Assembly (NCBI GenBank): GCA_003175915.1 | Contig: PSRH01000218.1 | Location: 1-5,407 of the forward strand | Source of the DNA: Candidatus Melainabacteria bacterium | Lineage (GTDB): Bacteria; Cyanobacteriota; Vampirovibrionia; Obscuribacterales; Obscuribacteraceae | Direction: 5' to 3' | Length of the DNA stretch: 5,407 nucleotides | Program-made: the position numbers and the translations under genes | Notes under the pieces: generated by a model | Seen by the model: only the letters and a program-made list of their open reading frames with translations | What the model was told of the DNA's origin: nothing | Database searches by the model: none | In this document: positions 1 to 5,407 of the stretch, one piece after another | Layout: each line of letters opens with the position of its first letter | Numbering within the stretch: the stretch's first letter is position 1

Positions 1-110
1 TTTATGCTAAACAGCTGCGAGACTGGGCCGCGTTCTGGAAAAGTGCCGGTCATCCAGAGTACGCCAAATCATGGAAACTAGTAGAGGGAATTCACGAGAA
101 GCGGCATTAG
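1..110 (+). CDS. 3' end of an unidentified gene (partial, truncated by window edge)
   Basis: The frame beginning at base 3 is open from the window edge and encodes 35 residues before a TAG at 108-110. The visible tail is rich in tryptophan and charged residues (for example DWAAFWKSAGHPEY and a basic end, HEKRH). I recognise no family in it. The stop lies only 4 nt before the ATG of histidine kinase A, which is the spacing of genes translated from one message, so this gene may be the upstream member of the kinase operon. The evidence is limited: 35 codons without a stop can occur by chance, and a minus-strand frame is also largely open over the same bases. I favour the plus strand because of the fit to the next gene. 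Confidence 0.5.
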   Translation, partial: YAKQLRDWAAFWKSAGHPEYAKSWKLVEGIHEKRH

Positions 111-114
111 ATGT

Positions 115-1968
115 ATGAGCTGGAAAACCATTCTCGGTCAGTCAAATTTGAAAATTGCGGAAAAGGGGTTCATTTTGGTTTTGGTTCCTCTTTTGCTTGG
201 ACTAATTTTCATTGGTTGTCTAACTGTTCTTCTCAATCAAGCTGAGCGAGATCGAAGTCGTGAGGAGCACGCCCGCAGGGTCATTTCTATGGCCACCAAC
301 CTCAATTCGCATGCCCTCGAAGGCATTCAATCTCTGATCGGATACGTATTGACCAGAAGCGACACCATCGCTCAACAATACGATCGAGTCGTGGCGAGGT
401 TGCCGAGCGAGTTTCAAGAGCTCTCTGAGGAAACGAAGAGCGATCCTGAGGAGGCCAAGCTAGTCGAGCGCATGCAGTTGGTAATGAGAAGAGCGATGAC
501 TCTACTGGGCGCCATGCGTAATGCTAATGATCCGATCTACAATCCAAATGAGATATGGTACCTGGGTGGTGTGAGAACCCACGTCACTGGCTTGCTGCAA
601 CAGTTTCTTTTAGAACAGCAGAAACTAATTGCCTACGAGGAAAGCCATCGACCATCAAGCCTGGCATCTGATGCCACAACGCGAGATCGTCTCAGTCAGG
701 CACTTCACCTGGGCATTGCCGTTGAGATCGTTATGAGCCTTCTTCTAGCAGCCTACTTTAGTCGCACAGTGACAAGCCGGATCAAGACCCTGGTAGAGAA
801 CGCGCTTCGCTTCAAACACAGGGAAGAACTTCATCCTACATTAGACGGAAGCGACGAACTTGCCCAGCTGGATTCTGTCTTTCACGGCATGGCTAAAGAG
901 AGAAACGAAGCAGAAGAATTCATTCGAGAGAGCGAGGCCAGAGTGCGAATGATCTTGGAAAGCATGCCGGTGGCCCTTTTGGTAGTCGATCAAGAAGGAA
1001 CAGTAGGGGCTGTCAATACGCAGGCCGAGCATATGCTTGGATTTTCCTCGAAAGACATGATCGGCAAGCAGCTGAAGACCATTCTTTCGGAGCAATCTAG
1101 TAATGGTCAGAATGAGTTATCGATTGAAGTATTAGTGAAGGCGGTTGGTCGTTCGATAGAAGTGTATGCTCGTCGCAATGATGGAGAAAACTTACCCGTT
1201 GAACTATCGGCGAGCCAGTTACAAATGCGCGAGGGCCCGAGGCTACTTGTCACTATGTTGGATGTCACAGAACGCCACCAGATTGAACGTTTGAAACGGG
1301 AATTTGTCAACATGATTAGTCATGACTTAAAGACTCCTCTGACATCAATCGTCGGAAATCTGGCCCTCGTTGGAGCGAACGCATTTGGCGAGCTGTCAGA
1401 ACGAGGCAAACATATAGTCAATACTTCTGAGAAACAGGCGGTACGCTTGATCGATCTGATCAATGACTTATTGTTGCTCGAGAAGATGGAGGCTGGTGGC
1501 TTCGAACTGCACATTGCGAAAACAGATCTGGCAGACGTAATTGAACAGTCAATCGAGGCGGTGAGGGAGACAGCGCGTGCTCGCTCGATTACCATAGAGG
1601 GACCGAAAACAGATGCAACTGTTTATGCAGATGGCATGCGGCTGGTTCAGGTACTTGTGAATCTGTTATCCAATGCCATCAAGTTTTCACCGGATAACGG
1701 CGTAGTGAAAGTATTGGTGGAAGAAAAGGAAGATTCGACGGAGGTAAAGGTAGTAGATCAAGGTCGAGGCATACCATTGGCACATAGGCAGAACATATTC
1801 GAAAAGTTCAAGCAAGTACATTTATCTGATTCACGTGAGAAGGGCGGAACGGGCCTTGGGCTTCCGATTTGCAAGCTCATTATCGAAAAACATGGGGGGA
1901 CGATCGGTGTCGAGAGCGAAGAGCAAATGGGCAGTACATTCTGGTTTAGCATCCCAACAAAGGCGTAG
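115..1968 (+). CDS. Membrane sensor histidine kinase A (CHASE3-like sensor, HAMP, PAS, HisKA, HATPase_c)
   Basis: An inner-membrane sensor kinase that should autophosphorylate on His403 and pass phosphate to a response regulator not encoded here. Membrane helix 1 spans about residues 18-40 and helix 2 about 196-216. They bracket a roughly 150-residue extracytoplasmic helical region whose GYVLT motif (76-80) and dP-spaced helices resemble CHASE3; that assignment is tentative. A HAMP-like segment (about 213-264, GSDELAQLDSVFHGM) lacks the usual proline. PAS is about 270-385. The H-box FVNMISHDLKTPLT (397-410) also carries the D-x-x-T motif linked to phosphatase activity in HisKA kinases. ATP-binding boxes are intact: N-box N516/N520, G1 DQGRGIP (548-554), F-box FEKF (562-565), G2 GGTGLGL (577-583), and a final GSTFW. 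No receiver domain is fused. The start at 115 is supported by exact N-terminal alignment with kinase B, although no good Shine-Dalgarno lies close; GAGAAG at 95-100 is too distant. Confidence 0.95.
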   Translation: MSWKTILGQSNLKIAEKGFILVLVPLLLGLIFIGCLTVLLNQAERDRSREEHARRVISMATNLNSHALEGIQSLIGYVLTRSDTIAQQYDRVVARLPSEFQELSEETKSDPEEAKLVERMQLVMRRAMTLLGAMRNANDPIYNPNEIWYLGGVRTHVTGLLQQFLLEQQKLIAYEESHRPSSLASDATTRDRLSQALHLGIAVEIVMSLLLAAYFSRTVTSRIKTLVENALRFKHREELHPTLDGSDELAQLDSVFHGMAKERNEAEEFIRESEARVRMILESMPVALLVVDQEGTVGAVNTQAEHMLGFSSKDMIGKQLKTILSEQSSNGQNELSIEVLVKAVGRSIEVYARRNDGENLPVELSASQLQMREGPRLLVTMLDVTERHQIERLKREFVNMISHDLKTPLTSIVGNLALVGANAFGELSERGKHIVNTSEKQAVRLIDLINDLLLLEKMEAGGFELHIAKTDLADVIEQSIEAVRETARARSITIEGPKTDATVYADGMRLVQVLVNLLSNAIKFSPDNGVVKVLVEEKEDSTEVKVVDQGRGIPLAHRQNIFEKFKQVHLSDSREKGGTGLGLPICKLIIEKHGGTIGVESEEQMGSTFWFSIPTKA

Positions 1969-1978
1969 AGGGATAGGA
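1968..1978 (+). promoter_or_regulatory. Ribosome binding region of the TPR gene
   Basis: The 12-nt gap between kinase A and the TPR gene is purine-rich (GAGGGATAGGA). The GAGGGA part lies 7 nt before the ATG at 1981, a workable Shine-Dalgarno distance; the AGGA part lies only 2 nt from it, which is too close. This supports the 1981 start and co-transcription with kinase A, since there is no room for a separate promoter in the gap. Confidence 0.5.
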
Positions 1979-1980
1979 AT

Positions 1981-3078
1981 ATGTGGTCGTTGATTCAAGG
2001 GAAACGGCTCAAATTGATAGTCACTTTCTTCGCCGGCATGCTTCAGCTTCCGGTATTAGCTGAAAGTGCTCCGCCACCTTACTGGACGAGACTAATGCTG
2101 GCCGGCAAGCATGCCAAACAAGGGAATTGGTATGAGCAAGCCGTGAATGTGGCTGAAAAGTTTGGAGAAGAAGATCCTAGACTCCATCTTGCCTTACATG
2201 CTGCTGCGGTCGAAAGTGCGCTTCATGGTGGAAGGAACAGACAGGCCGAGATGTTTTTCAAAAGGGATATTGCGCTCCTGGAAAACATCGGACCCGATTT
2301 TCCCGACCTCGTTTCTGATTTCTTTGAATTGGCACAGATCTATGAAGCTGAGAGGAGATATTTGGAATCGGAGCGACTGCTTGTACGTGCTCTAGCAATC
2401 AGAAGAAAATGGGAAGATGTGCAGTCTGATGATCCATTTAACGCTGCTATCCTGGGCGAACTTTGTATCGTCTACAACGACCTTGGGCAGACTAGTAAGT
2501 CTAGTGAAATGCATGCTCAGATGGTCGAAGATTGCAAACAATTGCGGACCAGTCAATCCCGCGCTACTTGCTTTCAAACACTGTCAAATCTTTTTCACAA
2601 CTATGTCTGTAACCATAAGGAACTTCCTAAGCAACAGAAAAGACGCTTCTTGCAGATGGCCCTGGAATTTTCGAAATTGGCACTCATCGATGCCAAGCAT
2701 GCGGTCGACATTGGTAATGAACTGCGCAAAGCAGGCGCTATTTGTTGGGCACTGGGTGATTTAAAGCAAAGCGAGCAATTTTTCAGGGAAGGCATGGACC
2801 TTGGTTTGGACCAGCTCGAAACCATTCCCGATGTTGCAAGTTGGAATCTAATCGCATTTGATGATTTTCTATTTGCACAGCACCGTGAACGCGAAGTAGA
2901 GCAACTACAGGCCAGGTATTTACAGGCGGTTGCCAAAACGTTCGGAAATGCGAGCCGTGCCTATGGGAATGCGCTCGGCTGCTGCGCGGACATATGGTGG
3001 ACCCACAAGTTTTTTGATAGGGGACAGCAACTTAGATTGCAATCCAATGCGGTCCTCGATAGATTAGGTAGGCGTTAG
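1981..3078 (+). CDS. Exported TPR-repeat protein of unknown function
   Basis: A 365-residue protein with an apparent Sec signal peptide: basic residues K8, R9 and K11, a hydrophobic core at about 12-24, and a likely signal peptidase I cut after VLA (25-27). There is no lipobox cysteine, so a soluble extracytoplasmic protein is expected. The mature part is helical and shows TPR-like helix pairs at about 33-65, 110-143 (ELAQIYEAERRYLESERLL, the clearest), 155-190 (CIVYNDLGQTSKSSEMHAQM) and 243-275 (AICWALGDLKQSEQFFREG), with weaker ones between. TPR solenoids bind protein partners and have no catalysis of their own. Seven cysteines (162, 185, 197, 210, 255, and the pair 334-335) are notable in an exported protein. 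It follows kinase A by 12 nt, and kinase B follows after 74 nt, so it is probably expressed with them. A role in presenting a signal to the kinase sensors is inference. No specific family is recognised. Confidence 0.85.
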   Translation: MWSLIQGKRLKLIVTFFAGMLQLPVLAESAPPPYWTRLMLAGKHAKQGNWYEQAVNVAEKFGEEDPRLHLALHAAAVESALHGGRNRQAEMFFKRDIALLENIGPDFPDLVSDFFELAQIYEAERRYLESERLLVRALAIRRKWEDVQSDDPFNAAILGELCIVYNDLGQTSKSSEMHAQMVEDCKQLRTSQSRATCFQTLSNLFHNYVCNHKELPKQQKRRFLQMALEFSKLALIDAKHAVDIGNELRKAGAICWALGDLKQSEQFFREGMDLGLDQLETIPDVASWNLIAFDDFLFAQHREREVEQLQARYLQAVAKTFGNASRAYGNALGCCADIWWTHKFFDRGQQLRLQSNAVLDRLGRR

Positions 3079-3152
3079 TCAATTTGTTGCCAGCCAAGTT
3101 AGGATAGACTTTGTGATGTTTCCCGGTAGTTAGGTTGTGAAATTGAGAGTGA
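3079..3152 (+). other. Spacer between TPR gene and kinase B; 7-bp direct repeat, no clear promoter or terminator
   Basis: This 74-nt gap is the largest non-coding stretch in the cluster. It contains the direct repeat AGTTAGG at 3097-3103 and 3128-3134, starts 31 nt apart or about three helical turns. A TTGCCA at 3087-3092 resembles a -35 box, but no good -10 hexamer sits 16-18 nt downstream of it. I see no hairpin followed by a T-run, so read-through from the TPR gene into kinase B is plausible. A weak promoter or operator here cannot be excluded. Confidence 0.25.
3145..3149 (+). promoter_or_regulatory. Weak ribosome binding site of kinase B
   Basis: GAGAG ends 3 nt before the ATG at 3153, closer than is usual for a Shine-Dalgarno sequence. 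The start is decided mainly by alignment with kinase A, whose N-terminus matches residue for residue (MS-x-x-x-I-x-x-QSNLK). Confidence 0.3.
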
Positions 3153-5012
3153 ATGAGTTTTAGGTCAATAATAGATCAATCAAATCTTAAGATGGCGTAC
3201 AAGGGCGTCATCCTCGTCTCCGTGCCGTTGTTGCTTGGAGTACTGTTGATAATGGCGCTCTTTCTTTTGCTCAAGCAAACCGAACGGGAAGTTGAGCGAG
3301 AGACACATTATCGTACGGTTTCAATGGAGGCAAATGTGCTAGGTGGCACGCTGATCGATTGTGTCTACACTCTCTCTGGATACTGCTTCATCAAGAGCAA
3401 GGCGCTTGGCGACCGCTATGATCAGGTAGCAGCCAAGATTCCTGAAAAGTTGCAAGAGCTCGCTGACCTGGTTCGGAATTATCCGGATGAGTTGAAATCA
3501 GTACAACGCATGCAAATGCTTAGCCGGCGAACCATGAGCCTACTCAATACTTTGCGTCACTCTGAAGAGGATGAGGGGAGTGATCCGCATCAGGTTATTT
3601 TGTTGTTGGGCACCAGATCACATTTGAAGTCTTTGATTATGGAGTTCCTGAAAGAACAACAAAAACTGGTGGGCGCTCTGAAGACCTATGAGTCACCCGG
3701 TATGACGTTTTCTGCTGTGAGCGAGAGGCTGCAACAGGTTCTCTTATTCGGTGTGATTGTCATGTTTGTTGCCAGCTTGATACTTGCCGTTTACTTCAGC
3801 CGAGCAATCACCGGACGACTGAATACAGTTTTAGATAACACGATTCGTTTTACTCACCATAAAACGCTGCTTCCGACCTTGCAAGGTTCAGACGAGATTG
3901 CCAGCTTAGACAAGGTATTTCATAGCATGGCTACTACCATAGATGAAGGCGTCAATCTGATTAAGCAGGGTGAAGCAAGGGTTCGCTTAGTACTGGAAAG
4001 CATGCCGGTTGGACTGATCATCATTGATGAAGCTGGGTTGGTCGAAAGCATAAACGAGCGCACCAAGGAAATGCTTGGCTACGCGTCTAGTGATCTTGTC
4101 GGCAAACATTTGATTACTATTTTTCCTGAGAAGTTTAATGGTGGACCGACCTCGTTCACAACCGAGCTTACACAAAGGGCATTGGGGCATTCAATCGAGT
4201 GTGATGCCATTTGTAGCGATGGTCGAAATCTGCCGGTGGAACTATCGATCAGTCATTTGCAAATGAGTGAAGGCGAACGGTTGCTGACCACTATTGTAGA
4301 TATCACTGAGCGTCGCGAGGTTGAGCGCTTGAAGCAAGAGTTCGTAAACATGATTAGTCATGATTTGAAAACGCCATTGACTTCGATCGTCGGAAATCTT
4401 GCACTAGTGGCTGCCGACGCTTTCGGGCCGTTGAACGAACGAGGCAAGTATCTTGTGGATTCGTCGGAGAAGCAAGCCGCCAGGTTGATCAGTATGATTA
4501 ACGACCTATTGCTTTTAGAAAAAATGGAAGCAGGTGGATTTGAACTGCATATTAGTAAAACCGATATTTCCGATATCCTACGACAGGCAAGGGAAGCAGT
4601 GGCGGAAAATGCGCGACAAAGGTCCGTCCTGATCGAAACTGAAGCAACGGAAGCGATAGTACTGGCAGATGGAGCGCGGATCGTTCAAGTAGTTACAAAT
4701 CTACTTTCGAATGCCATCAAATTTTCGCCCGAGAATGGGGTTGTGAAAGTCGTCGTAGAGGAGAGGCCTGACTGGCTGGAGTTAAGGGTAGCGGATCAAG
4801 GCCGCGGCATACCCGTTGAATACCAGAAGACGATCTTCGAGAAATTCAAGCAAGTGGAGTTATCTGATTCGCGAGAAAAGGGTGGGACCGGACTGGGGTT
4901 GCCTATCTGTAAAATAATTGTCGAAAAGCATGGAGGGACAATCGGCGTTCAGAGCCAGGAAGGTAAAGGCAGTACCTTCTGGTTCCGTCTACCGAAAGTC
5001 GCAACGGTGTGA
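3153..5012 (+). CDS. Membrane sensor histidine kinase B, paralogue of kinase A
   Basis: A 619-residue sensor kinase built like kinase A: membrane helices at about 18-40 and 196-216, an extracytoplasmic CHASE3-like helical region between them, a HAMP-like segment at about 213-264 (GSDEIASLDKVFHSM), PAS at about 270-385, HisKA with phosphoacceptor His403 in FVNMISHDLKTPLT, and a complete ATP-binding domain (N-box NLLSNAIKF at 516-524, G1 DQGRGIP at 548-554, FEKF at 562-565, GGTGLGL at 577-583). All residues needed for autophosphorylation and for D-x-x-T phosphatase activity are present. Alignment to kinase A needs only two compensating one-residue shifts (about 130-190) up to residue 610. Kinase B differs in having Cys70 and Cys78 in the extracytoplasmic part and Cys350 and Cys354 in the PAS region, where A has none. 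No receiver domain or adjacent regulator is seen. The gene ends 14 nt from a convergent gene. Confidence 0.95.
   Translation: MSFRSIIDQSNLKMAYKGVILVSVPLLLGVLLIMALFLLLKQTEREVERETHYRTVSMEANVLGGTLIDCVYTLSGYCFIKSKALGDRYDQVAAKIPEKLQELADLVRNYPDELKSVQRMQMLSRRTMSLLNTLRHSEEDEGSDPHQVILLLGTRSHLKSLIMEFLKEQQKLVGALKTYESPGMTFSAVSERLQQVLLFGVIVMFVASLILAVYFSRAITGRLNTVLDNTIRFTHHKTLLPTLQGSDEIASLDKVFHSMATTIDEGVNLIKQGEARVRLVLESMPVGLIIIDEAGLVESINERTKEMLGYASSDLVGKHLITIFPEKFNGGPTSFTTELTQRALGHSIECDAICSDGRNLPVELSISHLQMSEGERLLTTIVDITERREVERLKQEFVNMISHDLKTPLTSIVGNLALVAADAFGPLNERGKYLVDSSEKQAARLISMINDLLLLEKMEAGGFELHISKTDISDILRQAREAVAENARQRSVLIETEATEAIVLADGARIVQVVTNLLSNAIKFSPENGVVKVVVEERPDWLELRVADQGRGIPVEYQKTIFEKFKQVELSDSREKGGTGLGLPICKIIVEKHGGTIGVQSQEGKGSTFWFRLPKVATV
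4955..4982. other. Inverted repeat (potential hairpin) in the 3' end of kinase B
   Basis: The arms at 4955-4965 (CCAGGAAGGTA) and 4973-4982 (TACCTTCTGG) pair over 10 bp with one bulged G and a 7-nt loop; the inner 7 bp are perfect. It lies inside the last codons of kinase B and about 45 nt beyond the stop of the convergent minus-strand gene. No T-run follows on either strand, so it does not qualify as a standard intrinsic terminator. At the same codons kinase A has only part of the right arm and no left arm. Confidence 0.35.
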
Positions 5013-5026
5013 GGTTCGATTTAAGT

Positions 5027-5407
5027 TCAGCGATGTAATTGGAGTTGAGATCTTACCATCGCACGTTGTATGGCACGCATAGCGCCGAGAGGGCTGTTGC
5101 CCGGGAGAGAGAGTTGGACCTCTTGTTCGGCGCCATTGGCGTCGATGATTGTGCTGGTTGTTACTACAAAACCGCCATGGTTCGGGCTCGATGAAAGGCG
5201 GAGAGCATGGTTGGTACCAGGGACGGCAATATCCATGTACACGTGCTCTGGGTCGACCTGTTCTACTTCCGGAACATAGACGACCTGAGAACTTATTCCA
5301 AATCGTTGCAAGAGTTCGCGAAATTTGTTGAAAAGGTTCGCTAGTTCGCGGGGATTGTTTTGGAAGCCAGCGCACCATTCGTTCAACCTGGTCAGGTCTG
5401 CCTGACC
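5027..5407 (-). CDS. C-terminal part of an unrecognised protein (5' end beyond window)
   Basis: The minus-strand frame is open from the right edge to a TGA at 5027-5029, giving 126 visible residues. A TTG at 5384-5386 could be called as a start, but the frame continues upstream of it (GQADLTR) to the edge, so the gene is more likely truncated by the window. The visible part begins with an amphipathic helix (ELANLFNKFRELLQRFG), continues with strand-like segments (VVYVPEVEQV, VYMDIAVPG, GGFVVTTSTIIDANG, EVQLSLPG), and ends in a helix (AMRAIQRAMVRSQLQL). There is no signal peptide, membrane segment or catalytic motif in this portion. I do not recognise the family. It is convergent with kinase B, 14 nt stop to stop, so it is transcribed separately and need not be functionally linked. 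Competing frames over this region on both strands look like shadows: their translations are rich in Arg, Pro, Ser and Trp and lack this helix-strand pattern. Confidence 0.7.
   Translation of the reverse strand, partial: GQADLTRLNEWCAGFQNNPRELANLFNKFRELLQRFGISSQVVYVPEVEQVDPEHVYMDIAVPGTNHALRLSSSPNHGGFVVTTSTIIDANGAEQEVQLSLPGNSPLGAMRAIQRAMVRSQLQLHR

Noticed and set aside
4..81. Small open frame starting at the ATG at base 4
   Set aside because: Only 25 codons, with no ribosome binding site visible, and it conflicts with the open frame that ends 4 nt before kinase A.
1309..1325. 17-nt exact match to 4347-4363 in kinase B, considered as a sign of recent recombination
   Set aside because: It encodes the invariant NMISHD around the phosphoacceptor histidine, and the flanking codons differ at many third positions. 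This is protein-level constraint rather than gene conversion.
1448..1464. Inverted repeat TTGATC-5 nt-GATCAA in the HisKA coding region of kinase A
   Set aside because: Short, within strongly conserved coding sequence, and not kept at the matching place in kinase B.
220..1952. Several minus-strand open frames of 64 to 91 codons antisense to kinase A
   Set aside because: They are fully covered by a complete kinase with all catalytic motifs. Their products are rich in Ser, Arg and Cys and look like antisense shadows.
2491..2505. Inverted repeat ACTAG-5 nt-CTAGT in the TPR gene
   Set aside because: Only 5 bp per arm and inside coding sequence; expected by chance in a window of this size.
2147..2764. 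Two open frames on the plus strand inside the TPR gene (2147-2395 and 2417-2764)
   Set aside because: They lie in a different frame of the TPR gene, whose own frame is open for 365 codons with a signal peptide and TPR periodicity. Their translations show no domain pattern.
4989..5378. Minus-strand 129-codon frame beginning with an ATG at 5378 and overlapping the end of kinase B
   Set aside because: It overlaps the last 24 bases of kinase B and is a shifted frame of the 5027-5407 gene. The translation is dominated by Arg, Pro, Ser and Trp without a plausible fold, whereas the other frame has regular helices and strands and is open to the edge.

Overview
The window holds a compact plus-strand cluster of two paralogous membrane histidine kinases. 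They flank a gene for a probably exported tetratricopeptide-repeat (TPR) protein. A gene tail sits at the left edge and a convergent minus-strand gene runs off the right edge. There are no RNA genes, mobile elements or CRISPR repeats that I can see.

Layout: (1) 1-110 is the 3' end of an unidentified plus-strand gene, ending 4 nt before the next start. (2) 115-1968 is histidine kinase A (617 aa: two membrane segments around an extracytoplasmic helical sensor, then HAMP-like, PAS, HisKA and HATPase_c). (3) 1981-3078 is a 365-aa TPR protein with an apparent signal peptide, 12 nt after kinase A. (4) 3079-3152 is a 74-nt spacer without a convincing promoter. (5) 3153-5012 is histidine kinase B (619 aa), with the same architecture as A and nearly gap-free alignment to it. 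(6) 5027-5407, minus strand, is the C-terminal part of an unrecognised protein that is open to the window edge.

The tight spacing suggests that genes 1 to 3, and perhaps kinase B, form one transcription unit. By hand alignment the two kinases are about 74% identical in the catalytic half (residues 391-610), about 48% in the PAS region (271-390), and about 37% in the extracytoplasmic sensor (41-130). This is the pattern expected if a duplicated kinase keeps its output and changes its input. No response regulator is encoded here, so the partner lies outside. The exported TPR protein lies between two kinases with sensors outside the membrane, so it could be an accessory to sensing. That is inference from gene order only.

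Organism: a bacterium with moderate GC content and ordinary ATG starts. The N-terminal signature of the kinases (NLK-x-A-x-KG followed by a long hydrophobic helix with VPLLLG), together with exported TPR proteins, reminds me of Candidatus Obscuribacterales (Melainabacteria/Vampirovibrionia, non-photosynthetic relatives of cyanobacteria). This is recall of family style, not a search result, and should be held loosely.
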